From assembly GCA_037957365.1 (NCBI GenBank), contig JARHVA010008359.1, positions 411,001 through 475,000 on the forward strand: a DNA stretch of 64,000 nucleotides, in the 5' to 3' direction. The notes below the pieces were generated by a model. The model was not told the origin of the DNA. It was given only the letters and a program-made list of their open reading frames with translations, and did not search any database. Origin of the DNA: Torreya grandis. Its lineage: Eukaryota; Streptophyta; Pinopsida; Cupressales; Taxaceae. Positions within the stretch are counted from its first letter, which is position 1, and every line of letters starts with the position of its first letter. A program made the position numbers and the translations under genes. Shown here piece after piece: positions 10,770 to 23,879 of the stretch.

Positions 10770-13440
10770 CCTTTTGATCCATGATTTGATTCTGATTTAT
10801 TGCTTGAGTTGAGAACATAGGCCGTAGATTCTTGGATTGTAAAACATTCCCTAAATTTGTCTATTTCACACTTTGTTGATTTTGGAAATTTCTATGTTTA
10901 TTTATAAATCTTTGGGTTGGTTGAAAATAACTATCCAAATTGTCTTGATGTATTTCCTCAATTCAAAATAAATGTTTGGGTTTTTAATTTTGTAAAGTAA
11001 CAAGAGGTTCTTGATGATTGAATAATGTATGTTCTATATCAAATGGAACACTTTGTAAGGTCTCTTGTAACTTTAAATGTTTATTTCGATTGCCTTGATC
11101 CACTATGGTAATTTCCTCATCCAATATTTTTTGTGTACTTTCAACCAAATTTCATTATTTTTTTGAAGCTTTATTATGAATTAAAGTGGTAACTAGGGAG
11201 TCAGTTAAGTTTATAACAAGTTGATTTGCACATAGTTGACTTATTATCTTGATCTTAGCTAGAAGATTTTGATTTGTGGGTTTTGACTCTATTTGTATTC
11301 CCTTTCATTTATTAGAGGAATAAGGTATGTCTATTTGTGAAAAAGTGTGCTCTTGTCATTATTTTTCTCCTTCTCTAACTAGGGTATGCCACTATTCTGT
11401 AGGAAAGTCAAAAGGTAGTCTAGCACCTGATTTTATCAATCTAAGAAGGGCTCATCTTGATCTTCTTGGGGTTGATATCCATTATAATCATCTTCATATC
11501 CTAATATTATGTGGATATCATAAAAAACAATAGGTTTATCTTGAGCATCATAAACTTTCTCATCTTCATAACTAAGAACATAAGATGCCCCCCTACGATT
11601 AAACCTTTGAGTCAAGTCTAAAAATGAGTTGTTCTATGTGTTTGACTAACTTTGGACCAATGATTCAACAACCAATCAAAGTATGTTTTGGCTCTATTTT
11701 AAATAAATAACCAAGGTACCAATGAGACTATAAGGGAGGGTGTTTTGAAACCATGCACAATTTAGAACATTCAATTCACAAGTTTACTCAACCTTTGGTA
11801 AATTTGTAATCATATAGATTAGAAGAGAATAAGGGAACTCAAAGACCCAAGGTGAAAACTAATACACCAAAGCCTAGATATTTGTGATACACCCACATTG
11901 TAAAAGCTAGCTTCAACTTTAACAAGCTTACCCTAGAAGTTTAGAATAAATCTCTCTAGATTATGAATAAGACAAAATGAACTAAGCAACTCAAGATGTA
12001 AAAACATACATGAATCACTGAGTATAAAGCTAGGACCAAATAGGTGACACAATGTCACCACATTATTCTAGTAGGATAAAAATATGTTTTAGGACTCAAA
12101 GCATGCATGATATGTAAGATTACTTGAGTTCACCAAGATGATAATGATTTTTAGTCTTAATGAATGACCTTTAATCTAAACAAAAAATTGAACCCAAGTT
12201 AAAACAAGCCTAGTGCATAAATGGTGAACCCACTTTGACACAACAACCCTTAAAACTCAAAAAGGTTCAATTTTGAATGTGAATTATAATTGAAGGATTT
12301 AAATAAATTGCATAAAATATATAGAATCAATTGGGTAGCATGGCTATGCTAAAGTGGATGACATGACACATCTTTTGATAACAATTTAAACAAGGAAAAA
12401 ATGAATTTTCCATTTGAATAGTGTAACACCTCCCTTGCTCAATAAAATTGAGGACAATGTGATTTGGTTAAGCTATTTTGAGTTAAAAATAATTTTTAGA
12501 AACAATTCAAGACCAAGTAAGCTAATGACAAAAAATAAATGTCTTAAGTCTAAACTAACAAGGTATGGAAAAGTGGGGTCTACTAAACTAGCAAGGTTTC
12601 GATCATTTTAGGGGAATCAATTGCATAATGAATTTCACATCAAATGATACAAAAGATAAGTATAAAAATTGGGTGACCATGGCATTATCTATTTATAAAA
12701 AGATCTAGTCCTTTTAATAACCACTATATCCTATTACTCGCTCAGTTTAGTGTGATGTCCAAATGTAGATACATCCCATGTAGAACTCCAAAGGAGTAAA
12801 ATGAAGTCAATGCCAAGAGGTGAAATAGGTCAAATATTCCCTAAAGAAATCATGGGAGGTAATGACATCCCCCTCACAAGCCAAGTTTGCATGAAAATAA
12901 AGGAAGCATAAAATAGAAAGACTTTAGGGTCATTTTCAAGAACACCCAAACTTTGGTGAGTTTTTAGCGAGTGATTTAGGTGACATTCTTTCTAAGCCTT
13001 GGACTAGGCTATTTGCAATAGGAATGGCACTTTAGATTCTAAGGGTTCACTAAAGGCGACAAATGGAAGAGCATACATGCAACATTCCTCTTTTTTCCAA
13101 AAAAAATCTAAGCAAACAACTATTATAAACAAGAATTAACAAGTGTGTTCAATTTTAAGCCCAAATGAAATATTTGGTGGTGTTTATTTGACCCCTTGGT
13201 CTTAGTTGAAAACTTTGAAAACATTCACCAAAACATCTAAATTATTTGTTAAACACCAAAACAAAGTTCCTAATTGATTTTTAATAATACAAAAAGTGAT
13301 TTAAACATGTTTTTATCAAATTTCAATCTTGGTCCTGTAGCAAAAATGTTATCATGTCCTTTATCTTTGAATCTCTTTTTAGATTTAAATAATGAACTTT
13401 GAAAAAGTAGCTCTTGGGTCTATGTTTTTATAAAAACATA
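10770..13440 (-). mobile_element. 5' internal region of element A, no gene assigned
   Basis: This lies between the gag remnant and the 5' LTR. It probably holds the gag N-terminus, 5' untranslated region, PBS and the end of the 5' LTR, but I could not place the PBS or the inner LTR boundary. Short ORFs here (11327-11533, 12414-12611) look like chance. Confidence 0.4.
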
Positions 13441-13461
13441 GTGACCAATGTTAATTATTAC

Positions 13462-13575
13462 CACTGATGTTAGTTACATTGGCTAACCAAGATCTAACCA
13501 ATGTAATTTTTGCTAATTGACGTCGGTTAAGCCATGTAACCAATGTCAGTCTTGCTTGCTGATGTTGGTTATTGT
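13462..13575. repeat. decayed GACGTCGG-type motif cluster in A LTR
   Basis: One intact GACGTCGGTTAAGCC stands among several copies in which CpG has become TpG or CpA (GATGTTAGTTA, AATGTCAG, GATGTTGGTTA). This is the same palindromic motif that is repeated in the LTRs and 5' region of the young element. Confidence 0.55.
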
Positions 13576-13739
13576 GTAAAACCATGGCAACCAAAAATAG
13601 AAAAATAAAGTTATAAAATCAATTTACAAGCGTTTTAAGGGTCAAAATAAATATTTTAGAGTTTCAAAATGATCTTCTTCAAGTGTGAGATGCATCTTAT
13701 CCCATTAGATGTGCCAAGATGTAGAGAGGATTACAAAGA

Positions 13740-14901
13740 AAGTTAGTCAATTATTATTCCATAAATAATGAAACATACATAAAGAACTAACTAACCAAGC
13801 CTATCTATTCCTATGGGAATTACAAAGGATAGAAAGAAATAAATGAAAGAAAGCAACACCTTATTACCTTCCCAAATGGATTCACCATACCCATGTGGCT
13901 CAAAAACATGTTATCCCTTGATGAAGCAACCTTGTATTTGTCAAAAATGGTGGTAAGCTCCTCTAATGCCTCAAGAACACTCCATAAAACCTAGGCTCAT
14001 GATCCCAAATCACTAATCTAGCTTATCAATGAAGCTTGCAAGAAAAATATATGATCAAATGCAAAACCTTGTGGAAATAATTTAACATTATAACTTTGCA
14101 TTATTCAAGCTTTGAATATATTTTAGAATAATAACCTTTCATGAAAATAGCTTAGAAATGATGTTCATGGCCTCTCTATTTATATATTTTTAGATTGGCC
14201 AAGATCAACCATGACCATTCATCTCAAGATTGAGATGTGTAGCTATGGATAATCCTAATATTTGTAATTAAATCCATGATTATCTTCATCGTGACCTTGG
14301 AAGAAGGGGCATTTAAGAGGCATCAGAGGCATTAACTAGGCATGGGTGATCCATAATCTTGATATTTGTGGCATTTATGGCTTAGGGATGTCACCTAATG
14401 ATGCAGTTATTATGAATCAATTTTCAAAAATAAATATTCAACAACTCTCATGGAAAATCCACTTAAGCTCTTGATTTGGATTAATTATCTTTAAACAAGG
14501 TTAATCAACATTTGTGCAATTATTTAAAAATTGGTCCTCAATTAATCAAAATAGTTAGAAAGTCATAATATTGAGTTGTAATTTGACTCATGGAGAATTA
14601 GAATGTGATGTTAGATGTGCTAGAACCATATTTCCATTTAGGATGTTTTCAACACAAAATAATAAAGGCATGTGGTGTGTACCAACAAATTGATCCAAAG
14701 CACAAAAGGCAAAATTGTCATTTTGACTCAAAATTAATTGATCAAAGTTAGCTAACCCATAAATTGCATTGCCCTATTTAGGGATAATTTAACCTAAATC
14801 AACATTTTTAAATGAAAATTTCAAACCATTTATCATGTTTTATGGATTTTGACCTAAAATGTGCATTTGAGTGTAATTTGATTAAGATTGACAATTTCAT
14901 C
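13740..14901 (-). mobile_element. 5' LTR of element A, outer end missing
   Basis: Positions 13745-14901 pair with 1-1170. Homology stops at 14901, about 30 bp short of where TGTAGACATCC should end the LTR, and other sequence follows. The element's outer end is therefore truncated at a junction with B. The LTR extends below 13740, but its inner boundary cannot be fixed because the partner is cut by the window edge. A TATA-like box on the minus strand at 14175-14190 matches that of the other LTR. Confidence 0.8.
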
Positions 14902-14999
14902 CATGGACTAGTCCAAATAGGAGTAATATTTGTAAATTATGAATTGAAAAAGGTAGAATTTGCAAAAATTCCATTTTGTCCCACACGTAGATAAGATGG

Positions 15000-16440
15000 T
15001 CACTAAACCCAAGGATTTCTTTTTGAAACATAGAAAACATGGTCCCCATCTCCTCCTACAAATACAACTCTACTATTTTTGGCTTTTTAGTTGTGATGTT
15101 GGCTACTTTAGTTAGAATTGCATGAGACATACAATCTATTTTTATCTTCTTATAATCCAAATAATAGATGGTCAAAGATTAATTCAAGGCTAATTACTTT
15201 TATGTTGTGTTGAAGATATCTAATTTGGTGGCCAAGTGACTAATGATATTTTATTTCATGTCTTGTAATAGGTTACTAACTTCATATTTTGATAAGCCAT
15301 TTGTGACTACTAGTGGAAGCTTGTTGCCCTGGACTTTATTTATGGCAGACCTAGAATAAGTTTTACTTAGCTATTTGATTTCAATGAATGTAATTTGGGA
15401 GATATCTCCACCACTCATTAGGTCCAATGCTTCCAGACAATATTCTCTGACTCCTTTTAGGAAAATGAGTTTTAGAGGCTCTTCTTCTATTATACTTTAC
15501 ATGTATTTATATACATTGAACATGAATCATTCAATGTACTCTTTCAAGGATTCATCTACTTTTGGAGTCATTCTAAAGATGTCATTTCTTATATAATTTC
15601 TTCCTTATACATCCTCTTGATACTTATCTAGAAACTTATTTTTCATGTCTTCCCAATTGTGGATTGGCTTACTACCTAGTCCCATGAACTAGTAAAGTGC
15701 TGAGTCTTTGAGGGTGGCAGGAAAAAGTTTCAGTTTCTATGCATCTTGCATTTAGTCATAGCTTCTATAGAGGATATCAAAATTTTAAAAAAATGTGTCT
15801 GAGTCTTCTAATAATGTACCTCTAAAATTGGGCAAGGATGAGGGTGGGATATTTTTCATTTGTGCTATGTCCATTATATCTAGAATAAGAAATTCAAAAG
15901 TAACTATGTTTGAAGCCATGTTATCATCTACAAATTCTCCTTCTCCATTCATGATGGATTTTATTGGGATATAAATACCAAAGGTAATTATAATCACATC
16001 CTCAAATTCTATATCAGTCCCTTGGTTATAATGATAGTAGATATTTATCTATTGATCCAAAAAAAATTATCCAATGAAAAATCTAAATACTCTCATTTTT
16101 TTTATTTGTTCAAGAAAGCCTTGTTGGAATGTTGTTCTAATGTTACTTTTTATAGTTTTTGGTTCATGTAGATCTTCCCCTTTATTTCTTATTAATAACT
16201 CAACTAATGTTTCTTCCACTTCTATTTACTTTTTCAAATCCAATAGTACTTATTTTGCAATCTACCTCCTTCAGTTTTTAGTGTTCCCTTCTGTGAGATC
16301 CTTCCAACTTATGGTATATCTTTCAACAGGATTCTTAGTTGCTGTAGGTATTTGTGGTTCTTTCTAAGTAGCAACTTGTGGCTTGTTTGGTAGGAATTTT
16401 CCTTGAGAAACTCTTTATCTCTACATAAATGTTGTGTCAC
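15000..16440 (-). pseudogene. gag: gag remnant of element B (Ty3/gypsy)
   Basis: The minus-strand translation gives a classical plant gypsy Gag domain at about 15400-15800: KLKLFPATLKDSALY, FMGLGSKPIHNWEDM, KNKFLDKYQ, then MTPKVDESLKEYIE and FLKGVREYC. Stops break it. The intact stretch 15785-15997 lies upstream. It is unlike the Gag of A, E and the young element in sequence, so B is a different lineage. Its pol is absent: the remnant ends near 14902-15000 at the junction with A's LTR. Confidence 0.75.
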
Positions 16441-16730
16441 TCCTTTAGTTTTCCGTTCCCTTCCTACATAAGGTAAGTTTTTTTCATTTTTGTGTGTTTC
16501 AAGGGCTATTTCAAAATATGCAAAAATAAAATATAGAGAAATAAAGGAATGTAGAAATCAAAACAATAGGAATTGAAATTTTAACTCTAGAAAGTAGTAA
16601 CATTATCTAATGAAATCCGGAAATGAAAGGAGGAAAGTTACTCTAGAAATAAAAATATGAAAGTAGTAAAATTAATCTAGAAAGTAGGAAATGAAAGCAA
16701 TAAAATTTAATCTAGAAATAAATAATTGAC

Positions 16731-16749
16731 CTCCCCAACAATGGTGCCA
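16731..16749 (-). promoter_or_regulatory. primer-binding site of element B
   Basis: The minus strand reads TGGCACCATTGTTGGGGAG. It resembles the TGGCGCCGTTGCCGGGGA site (tRNA-Asp type) known from Athila-like and some other plant gypsy elements, with differences that fit CpG decay. It lies six bases from the proposed LTR end and upstream of gag on the minus strand, as required. Confidence 0.7.
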
Positions 16750-16755
16750 AAATTT

Positions 16756-17311
16756 TGGTTAGAAATATTACCCAATTAATACCATATTATTAAATCTACT
16801 TAACATTAATTGTCAACCTAAGGTACGTAGGCTTTTCAAAGATGTCAACACTATATATGAATTATTGATTCATAGGCTAAATTAATTATTAGTTGTAGTA
16901 TAATGAAATTATACTATTTTTACCATATAGATATATAAGGGGATTATTATACTATAATGCATTAATTCTTCACACTTATGAGTCACACATGCATCACACT
17001 TTATATAATCAACTAGTAATCAAATCAATTCACACAACACACTTTAATCTAAGAAGAGTTACGATCTTCACTACAACTCCTTCTGAGGGGGCCGTCTTCA
17101 TTCAGAAATGAGTTCCAATCCTTCTCCAAGAGACTTACAGAATATTCTTACAAAATTAGAATTTTTATTACTCAAATTTGTAGTAATTAAATATTACTAT
17201 AGTAGATTACAACATTAAAAAATTAGAATGCAGTTACTATCTACAATTCCATCATTATAAATCTATTCTAAGTTGTCATTAAATACATATGGAAATTTAT
17301 TATTTTAACCA
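16756..17311 (-). mobile_element. 5' LTR of element B (556 bp, boundaries proposed)
   Basis: Both ends carry the inverted terminal repeat TGGTTA / TAACCA (16756-16761 and 17306-17311). The inner end lies next to the PBS. A minus-strand TATA box (TATATAA, about 17005-17012) lies inside. The partner LTR is not in the window, so the outer boundary rests on the terminal repeat alone. Confidence 0.55.
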
Positions 17312-17630
17312 AAAAGACTAAATTAAGAAATGTATAAATACTTTTAAACTAACCCAGTCAACCTTCAAGTGGTTAGTAACTTAAAGTTACTTGTTTTTAG
17401 GCTTGACTGGGTAAACGACAATATATGCAACATTGTTGTTTTATTTCTTTTCTCCTTTTCATTACCTTTGTCTTATTCATCCTTTGATAGCACATCTAAG
17501 ATTCACTTCATGTGAGGGGTTTGTGTAGATATTATTGAGGATCCTCTTCAATTATTTACTTTATTCCTAAGATAGAGGGATGTGCCTTTAAAATTAAATT
17601 ACTTACTATCACAACAATGGTTTATTTTTG
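17312..17630. other. unassigned AT-rich spacer
   Basis: No reading frame, repeat or element boundary could be supported here. Confidence 0.4.
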
Positions 17631-17635
17631 TGTAG

Positions 17636-17870
17636 TGGTTGTGGGCTACTATAAGTGAAAACCTATAGTTACTATGGGAAATATGTAGGTGAAAATCATG
17701 TAGCTTGTCAGTTGGTATGAACAACTTTTAGGTGGAAATCCTACAGTTTGGTAGTTGTTACAGGCAACTTATAGGTGGAAAGCATGTAATTGCTATGGGT
17801 AACCTGTAGGTGATAATCCTATAGATTTTTAGTTGTTATAGGTTGGAAGCTCTTTTGTTGTAGGCTTATC
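17636..17870. repeat. degenerate tandem repeat, about 60 bp unit
   Basis: About four copies of a unit containing TAGGTGGAAATCCTGTAG-like and GTTGTTATGGGCAACT-like segments can be seen (near 17660, 17740, 17785, 17830). The copies have diverged strongly. Function is unknown. Confidence 0.55.
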
Positions 17871-18061
17871 TATAAGTGCTATGAAAAATAAAGATACCTA
17901 CATTCTTATTATACCATTAAATTTTTTGTTAAATAAGGTTACACAACTATATAATTTAATTAAAAAAACATTATTAATCCATAACACATGTATATATTAA
18001 TTCACACATATAATCATTAATTCATTCTTTCATTTACATAAGTCATGGATAGTTCTATGGG

Positions 18062-18064
<3 letters not shown>

Positions 18065-18105
<41 letters not shown>
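18065..18105. repeat. (AT)n microsatellite
   Basis: An uninterrupted AT dinucleotide run of about 20 units. Confidence 0.95.
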
Positions 18106-18106
<1 letters not shown>

Positions 18107-19780
18107 CTAGGTATGGATGAGGTTATAAAATTAACAATTGATGACCTCATCAGAAGCGTTGACCCAAGAATTCATCTCCCAACATTGTTTCAACCCCACT
18201 CCATGGTGGGGTATATAAGTTGAGCTAGATAATCACTGGGATGGTAGTTTGAGTGGTTAAACTACCTTTTTTAATGACTACTACAATTAGAATGTATGAC
18301 CAATTCAAATGTCACACTATACTAAGCAAATGATGAATGTAGTGGTTGTGAAAAAGATAAAACCTTTTCATAACAATTCGATTGATGTAGATCTAGTTTA
18401 TGTGAGCTTATATTATGTTAACCACACTTGGGACCATATAAAAACTAGTGAAATTTGATAGTTTATAACAACCCCACTTACCATGAACATGTTATTGATG
18501 TAGGGTGAGTAGATCAAAGTTCCATGTTACTGTAAAATACCTTGAGAGAAGAGGGGGAATAAAAACACTACTTTTCATGCAATTTTACTTTTTAGATTAA
18601 AAATTAAAATCCTCTCAAAAGAAATAATATTGATGAAATTTAATAGTACTATGCAACCTTATCAATTTTAGGATTTTAGGATGTTACAATTAGGTGTTTG
18701 TGACATTTTATCCTTTCTTTCATGGTCTTGAGTTGAAATATATATTTTTGTCTATCTTACCATTTCAAAATGTGTCTAGCTTATACATCACTCCTTTCTT
18801 TAAGGAGATGTTATTCTACCCATTTAACACCATACCTTTTCCTTAGTCTTTTAACAAATCTTGTTTGGTTGTGTCATTTGATTGAAAAGGGTGTCATTAT
18901 GCTAACCAATTCATTTTGAATCTTGTGCCTTTAAGTATTGAAACCAAACCATTTATTACATCTTTATAGAATGATAATGTAATTGTGTTACTCAAATAAT
19001 TTCAAATACTTATTTGTCTCATGTCCTAAATCTAAATTTCTAAATCAAAACCATATGTGCCTTTTGGATCTTTAACTTTAGCCATCACACCGTTCACTTT
19101 TGTTTAGCTTATTATCTATTTTATAAGAAACCTATTTTTCTAAGTTGATTTGAAAGTTAGCCTTGAAAAGCTCAAATCCAAATATTGATTTATTTTTTCC
19201 TATGCCTTATGTAAATTTTGCCTAGATATTGATATTTCTCTTTTGCATTGTGTAACTTAGCCTAATTTTTTATTCAATTTGAAAACTATTGTTTATGTCT
19301 ATATTTGGGAGAAATATCCTATTTTACATATGCCTATTATTTCATGCCTTATACCAATTCACCAAGTTCATGTTTAAATCAGAATGCCTAGTTTACCCCA
19401 AAGTGTTTTAAAAAAAATGATTAAATCTCTTACCTTGTTTTGTTTAAATTATAGATTTTGTACCTTTTCCAAAAGATCTAACACATGCTAGTTTTGAGCC
19501 TAGATATTTTGCCTTCTTTGAAAGACCTAGCAACTTTTATTTTCCTTAGATTAGACTTATTTGAAACACTTTGAACTAAGTTTGGCATGCTAATTTTTAT
19601 TAATCCTTTGAAACATTTGTTTAAGACATTTGACATTAAACATTTGATGTTAGACTATTTTAGATCAAGTTTTAGCATAGATATTTCTTGGAGATAAAGT
19701 TTCATTCCTTCTACCAAGTTAGACCAAGTTCAAACCATTTTTTGTTCGGGCATTTTTTAAGAGTTTTTATAACTCTAAGC
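18106..19780. other. unassigned region before element D coding part
   Basis: A plus-strand TATA-like sequence (GGGGTATATAAG, about 18208) is present, and could belong to an LTR or leader of element D. From about 18660 the DNA is T-rich with no readable frame. I could not find an LTR boundary or a PBS. Confidence 0.35.
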
Positions 19781-19789
19781 CTTTTTCAA

Positions 19790-20940
19790 AATGTTCATCA
19801 TTGATGTGGATATGTCTCATTACACTCATACTCAAGCCATATACAATCCAAGTTATGATGATATGGTCGCATAAATTGACTTTGTTCAAGACCCCTACTA
19901 GAATGATGTTATTTATGAGATGGATCCTTATCCACCTTACAATACTCAATTAGGGGAAGAAAGCCAAGATCCTCAAGCATAATATTCAATGATACCTTAT
20001 TTGGATTGGTTAACATACCAAGTTCACCTTTTCATGACTAATGGAACCTAATTCGCCACCTATACCATTAACTCTCCTTTAGATTTTGTGATCCACAAAT
20101 ATCCACAAAGTTTAAAGATCACCATACCAAGATGTTGTCCTTTGGTTTGTGATAGTAACCAAGATTCAAAATACTCTACTATTACCATTATAGGACCTCA
20201 TCCTTTGGCTTGTGATAGAAACCAAAATTTACAACACCCTACCATTACTATACAAAAACCTTATCATTTGGATCATGATAGCAACCAATATTTTTAACAC
20301 CCTAGCATTACCATTATAGGACCTTCCAAGTATTATAGCTCATTATCCTAAAAAAGTTATGTAATCACAACTTGATAGGTCACAATTACCATACTAGGCC
20401 AACAACCATATTTTTTTAAGCCCATCATAGATAATCCTATCATTTCCCAACCACTGATCATCCCTTATCCATTATCAATTAAACCCCTCTTTAAAAAAGC
20501 CATGCTAATGTTTGAGCCACAACTAAACTAATTAGTACCTCTCCAACTGAGCAAATCATTAGAAGAATAAGATGTATTCAAAACTATTATTTTACAACTA
20601 ATTATAAACCAAGACAAAGAGAATTAACCAATTCATGATGATTTTATTGAAACATCTATTTTTGATGAGTTAACTTGTGATGAATCACCTTTTGATACTA
20701 TCCCTATTATCGAGGAGTCTAACTCTGACAAACTAGTCTTTATTGAATCACTTCGTAATGATTATAACTAAATTTTGACAAATAATTATCTTGATGATTA
20801 TACTATTTTTAAATATCCTCTCTTTCACAAGCCAATATCTATGGAATTGTCTTTTGACCTTTTTCCCCTTATGGAGGAGTCTCACTTTGACAAACTAGTC
20901 TCTATGGAGCCCCTTATGACATCATAGGGCATTAATTATC
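19790..20940 (+). pseudogene. decayed coding region of element D, part 1, identity unknown
   Basis: The plus strand can be read across stops as a Pro/Tyr/Asp-rich protein. It starts with MFIIDVDMSHYTHTQAIYNP and is followed by 22-residue repeats at 20096-20330. An acidic segment at 20640-20930 has two forms of the motif EES(N/H)(S/F)DKLV. The style resembles the low-complexity linkers of Tat polyproteins, and the conserved Tat 3'-UTR motif follows on the same strand at 24136. No catalytic domain is visible, so the assignment to a Tat-like element is an inference. Confidence 0.45.
20096..20330 (+). repeat. protein-level tandem repeat, about 66 bp unit
   Basis: Three to four units of the type STITIIGPHPLACDRNQN can be read on the plus strand (ORF 20088-20297 and beyond). 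DNA copies are about 66 bp and 75-85% alike by eye. Confidence 0.7.
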
Positions 20941-20969
20941 CCATACCAAACATTAAATAAAACATCATT

Positions 20970-22230
20970 GTAGCAACATCCACACAAAATGAATAATCAA
21001 CATTTAAGTCAAGTTTCATTATGGAACTAATTATAGAGATGGAATACAAAAATGGTTAGATGAAGCATTAGTCATGAAAAGCACAAGGAATGCATAAAGA
21101 ACTAAAAATCTAGGCCAACCTATTCAATAGGGTGTGTAAATGATAATTTAGAATTCAATGAAAGAATGAAAACATATATTATCTTTCCAAGAGCATCCCA
21201 TGATCCATAAGTAACTCAAAATGTATTTTTCCCCTTGATTTGGTGCTCAAGTCTTCAACAGTGGTGAAAAGAAAGATCCTCCACCATCTTAAGAACACCA
21301 AGTATAATCTAGGTTGATGATATGAAAATAAATTATATGCCTATAAATTAATCTATCCTACTACAAATAAATCATGATAATCAACACAAAGAAAGGTTGT
21401 GGATAAAATTCTACATTGTAAGTTTACATAAATTAAGCTTTAAAAATGTGAGTGAGAGGCCTCTTATTTATAGATTTTCCAAATTGATCAAGATCAACCA
21501 TGAACATCCATCTCAAGATGAATATGTGTGGCCATGAATTAATCTAATTGTGTAAATAAAATCCATAAATATCCTCATAATTATTTGGAAGGAAGGAGCA
21601 TTAAAGAGGCATGGGAATCCATAATCCTAATATTCATTATAATTATGGCTTATGGATGCCACACCAAAATGACCTCACTTGATGATTGAGTTTATACGAA
21701 TCAATTTCAAATAAATAAATATTTAATATTTTCCATGGAATTATTATTTAAGCCCATAATTTGGTTTAATTTGCCTAAGTAAGATTACTTAATTTTAGTG
21801 CATTTATTTGGAAATTAGTGTACTTCATTAATCAAACTAGATAGAAAGTCATATTACTAGGTCATAATTTAAATAGAGAGGAGTTATAAGGTAATTTTAG
21901 TTACATACAAACCATTATCCCATTTAGGATGTTGTGAACACAAATTAACACATGCACATGTCATGTACTTCTGAATTAGAAGAAAAGAGTGATCAAGAGT
22001 ACCAAAATGCATTTTCATAATTTTAGATCAAAATGACCTAATCAAAGTTAATAATCACATAAAATTCATTACCCCATTTAGGGATACATTAGCTTAAATT
22101 AGTGCTAGTATATGACAAGCTCAAACTATTTAGTGTGTTTAAGTGATTTTGGCCCAAATTATGTGTTTTCACAAATTTTGAGTAAGATGGATAATTTCAA
22201 CATAATGGTGTTAAGAATTGGATGTCTACA
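20970..22230 (-). mobile_element. diverged A-family LTR (probably solo) inside element D
   Basis: The stretch 21060-22230 aligns in order with the A LTRs: GCATAAAGAACTAA near the start, a minus-strand TATA box at 21463-21475, and an end of GGATGTCTACA at 22230, the same terminus as at 1203. No PPT or internal sequence follows; the reading frame of D resumes instead. This suggests a solo LTR. The left boundary (about 20970) and the target duplication could not be fixed. Confidence 0.7.
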
Positions 22231-23340
22231 TCGATATCATATTTATCAAAATCAGAATCAACATAAGTATCAACATCATATTTAGAGTCCTTTGAGTCAG
22301 ACTCAGCTTTAAAAGCAAAATATGTTCATGGTTGTTACAATATTGGTTACACATGCCTTATAGATCAATTTGATTACATTTATGATCCTTCTATAGCTTT
22401 TGAAGATGATTACTTTATCATTGACACAAGTTATACTAATATCTTCTAAGAAGATTATGATGTCTCTTCCCATTCCATTACTTTTTCACATGGCATTGAC
22501 ACCAACCAACATAGCCATTATATTGATATACCACCTCCCACAAGTGTCAATTGGGATAAACAAAATCAGACCTTGTTAAACTACATCCATGGTGACATAT
22601 CAGTTGCAAAATATTAGGGGGGGCCAACACCATATTCATGCAAAATAATAAAAATCTCCTAATGAAACCTTTTTAGAGGCACTAGAGGACAATCAAAGTC
22701 AAAACTCAACATCTTCTAGTGAAACCTTTTAATAGGTGCTAGAAGAAAATCAAAGTCAAAATTCAATGTTCCTTAATGAAACATTATCAAAGGTGTTATG
22801 GGATAATTACGACAACTTCATTGGTGAAAATGTCATTGAGGAACCAATAATTGATCACAATAATTATTATGTACTTGATGAAGACATTATCAAATATGAC
22901 ATCAATACAACTTCTAATCTATAACATAATTAGATGGTAACTACTCTTAGGCCCAAACAACATAAAAATTTCCTATTGAGAGCATATTTAGAAGTCTTTG
23001 TCCCTACCACAACTAAAACTATGTTGAATCCAAAATCAATAACATTGTGTGTGCCTAAAAATCCTAATCTTCATTTATTTTCCAACCATTATACATTCCA
23101 TTATACATTCCATTATCATCCACCTTAAAATTTCGAACTCAGACATGTCATCCAATATTTATTTTTGTTTACCATCCCTAGATGCACTTTACTTTATAGA
23201 GGCTATGAAGATATTTTATTTCGATATTTGAAGGAAACAAAATCAATGACTAATGAAGATCATAATAACATTATTAGAATCCAAATCTATAGCAGGTTAT
23301 TGATAGAGAAACTCTTCAAAAGAGGTATGGGATTGTAATT
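22231..23340 (+). pseudogene. decayed coding region of element D, part 2, identity unknown
   Basis: The plus strand reads on, after the inserted LTR, as an acidic Ser/Asp/Tyr-rich protein (ESFESDSALKAKYVHGCYN, FEDDYFIIDTSYTN, then NNYYVLDEDIIKYD). It contains a repeat of about 24 residues with ETF and NQSQNS at 22640-22800. Intact pieces are short (22736-22924, 22934-23128). I do not recognise a family. It is most likely polyprotein linker or an extra ORF of a decayed plant gypsy element. Confidence 0.45.
22640..22800 (+). repeat. two- to three-copy tandem repeat in element D coding region
   Basis: The unit AGTGAAACCTTTT plus CTAGAAGAAAATCAAAGTC recurs about every 65-70 bp and translates to S-ETF-LE-NQSQNS. 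It is degenerate but clear. Confidence 0.6.
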
Positions 23341-23344
23341 TAAA

Positions 23345-23600
23345 TGATTGACTATTCTAGTTGTATCATATGTTGATCAGGACATGTATCTTCACATCAG
23401 TAATAACAATAAAAACATTTACCATGCCTTACCATTTAACTTGTTTTATTTTCCCATTTACGTTTCCATTTTCATTTATCTTTATTATTTTTCATTTCCC
23501 TTGCCATTTTCATTTTACATTTACCTTGTTGTTTTCATTTCGTATTCCTCTTTCCATTGTTTCATACCCTACCATTTACCTTAAATTATCAATTAGGGGC
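23345..23600. repeat. pyrimidine-rich CATTT/CCTT low-complexity tract
   Basis: The plus strand repeats CCATTTTCATTTACCTT-like blocks. ORFs at 23348-23654 run through it and are compositional, with hydrophobic Phe/Tyr-rich translations. I see no gene. Confidence 0.6.
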
Positions 23601-23879
23601 AACCATATTACCACTACAGCTAATTATCATAACATCACCATCTTTGAACAATGACATACCATATGATGTCCTATCATACCCATTACTATTAGAATAAATC
23701 TTATTTTTACCTTCCTTACCTACCCCTTTTTGACCATGGTTGTTGGTTCTTTTGGTACCTTCCATGAGGGGATTCCAATCTAATCGTAGTTGTTTTATAA
23801 TTCCATGTTTAAATGAAAATATATGAAAGTAGTGTGATAGTGGATCTAGAAAGTTATCTTTTATTTACATTTGATTGGT

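Noticed and set aside
18208..18220. Host gene promoter with TATA box
   Set aside because: No coding sequence follows; an LTR or leader origin is more likely, and the evidence is too weak to list it as a promoter.
23348..23654. Two overlapping hydrophobic ORFs as a membrane protein
   Set aside because: Pyrimidine-rich repeats of CATTT and CCTT give Phe/Ile/Tyr-rich translations in any frame.
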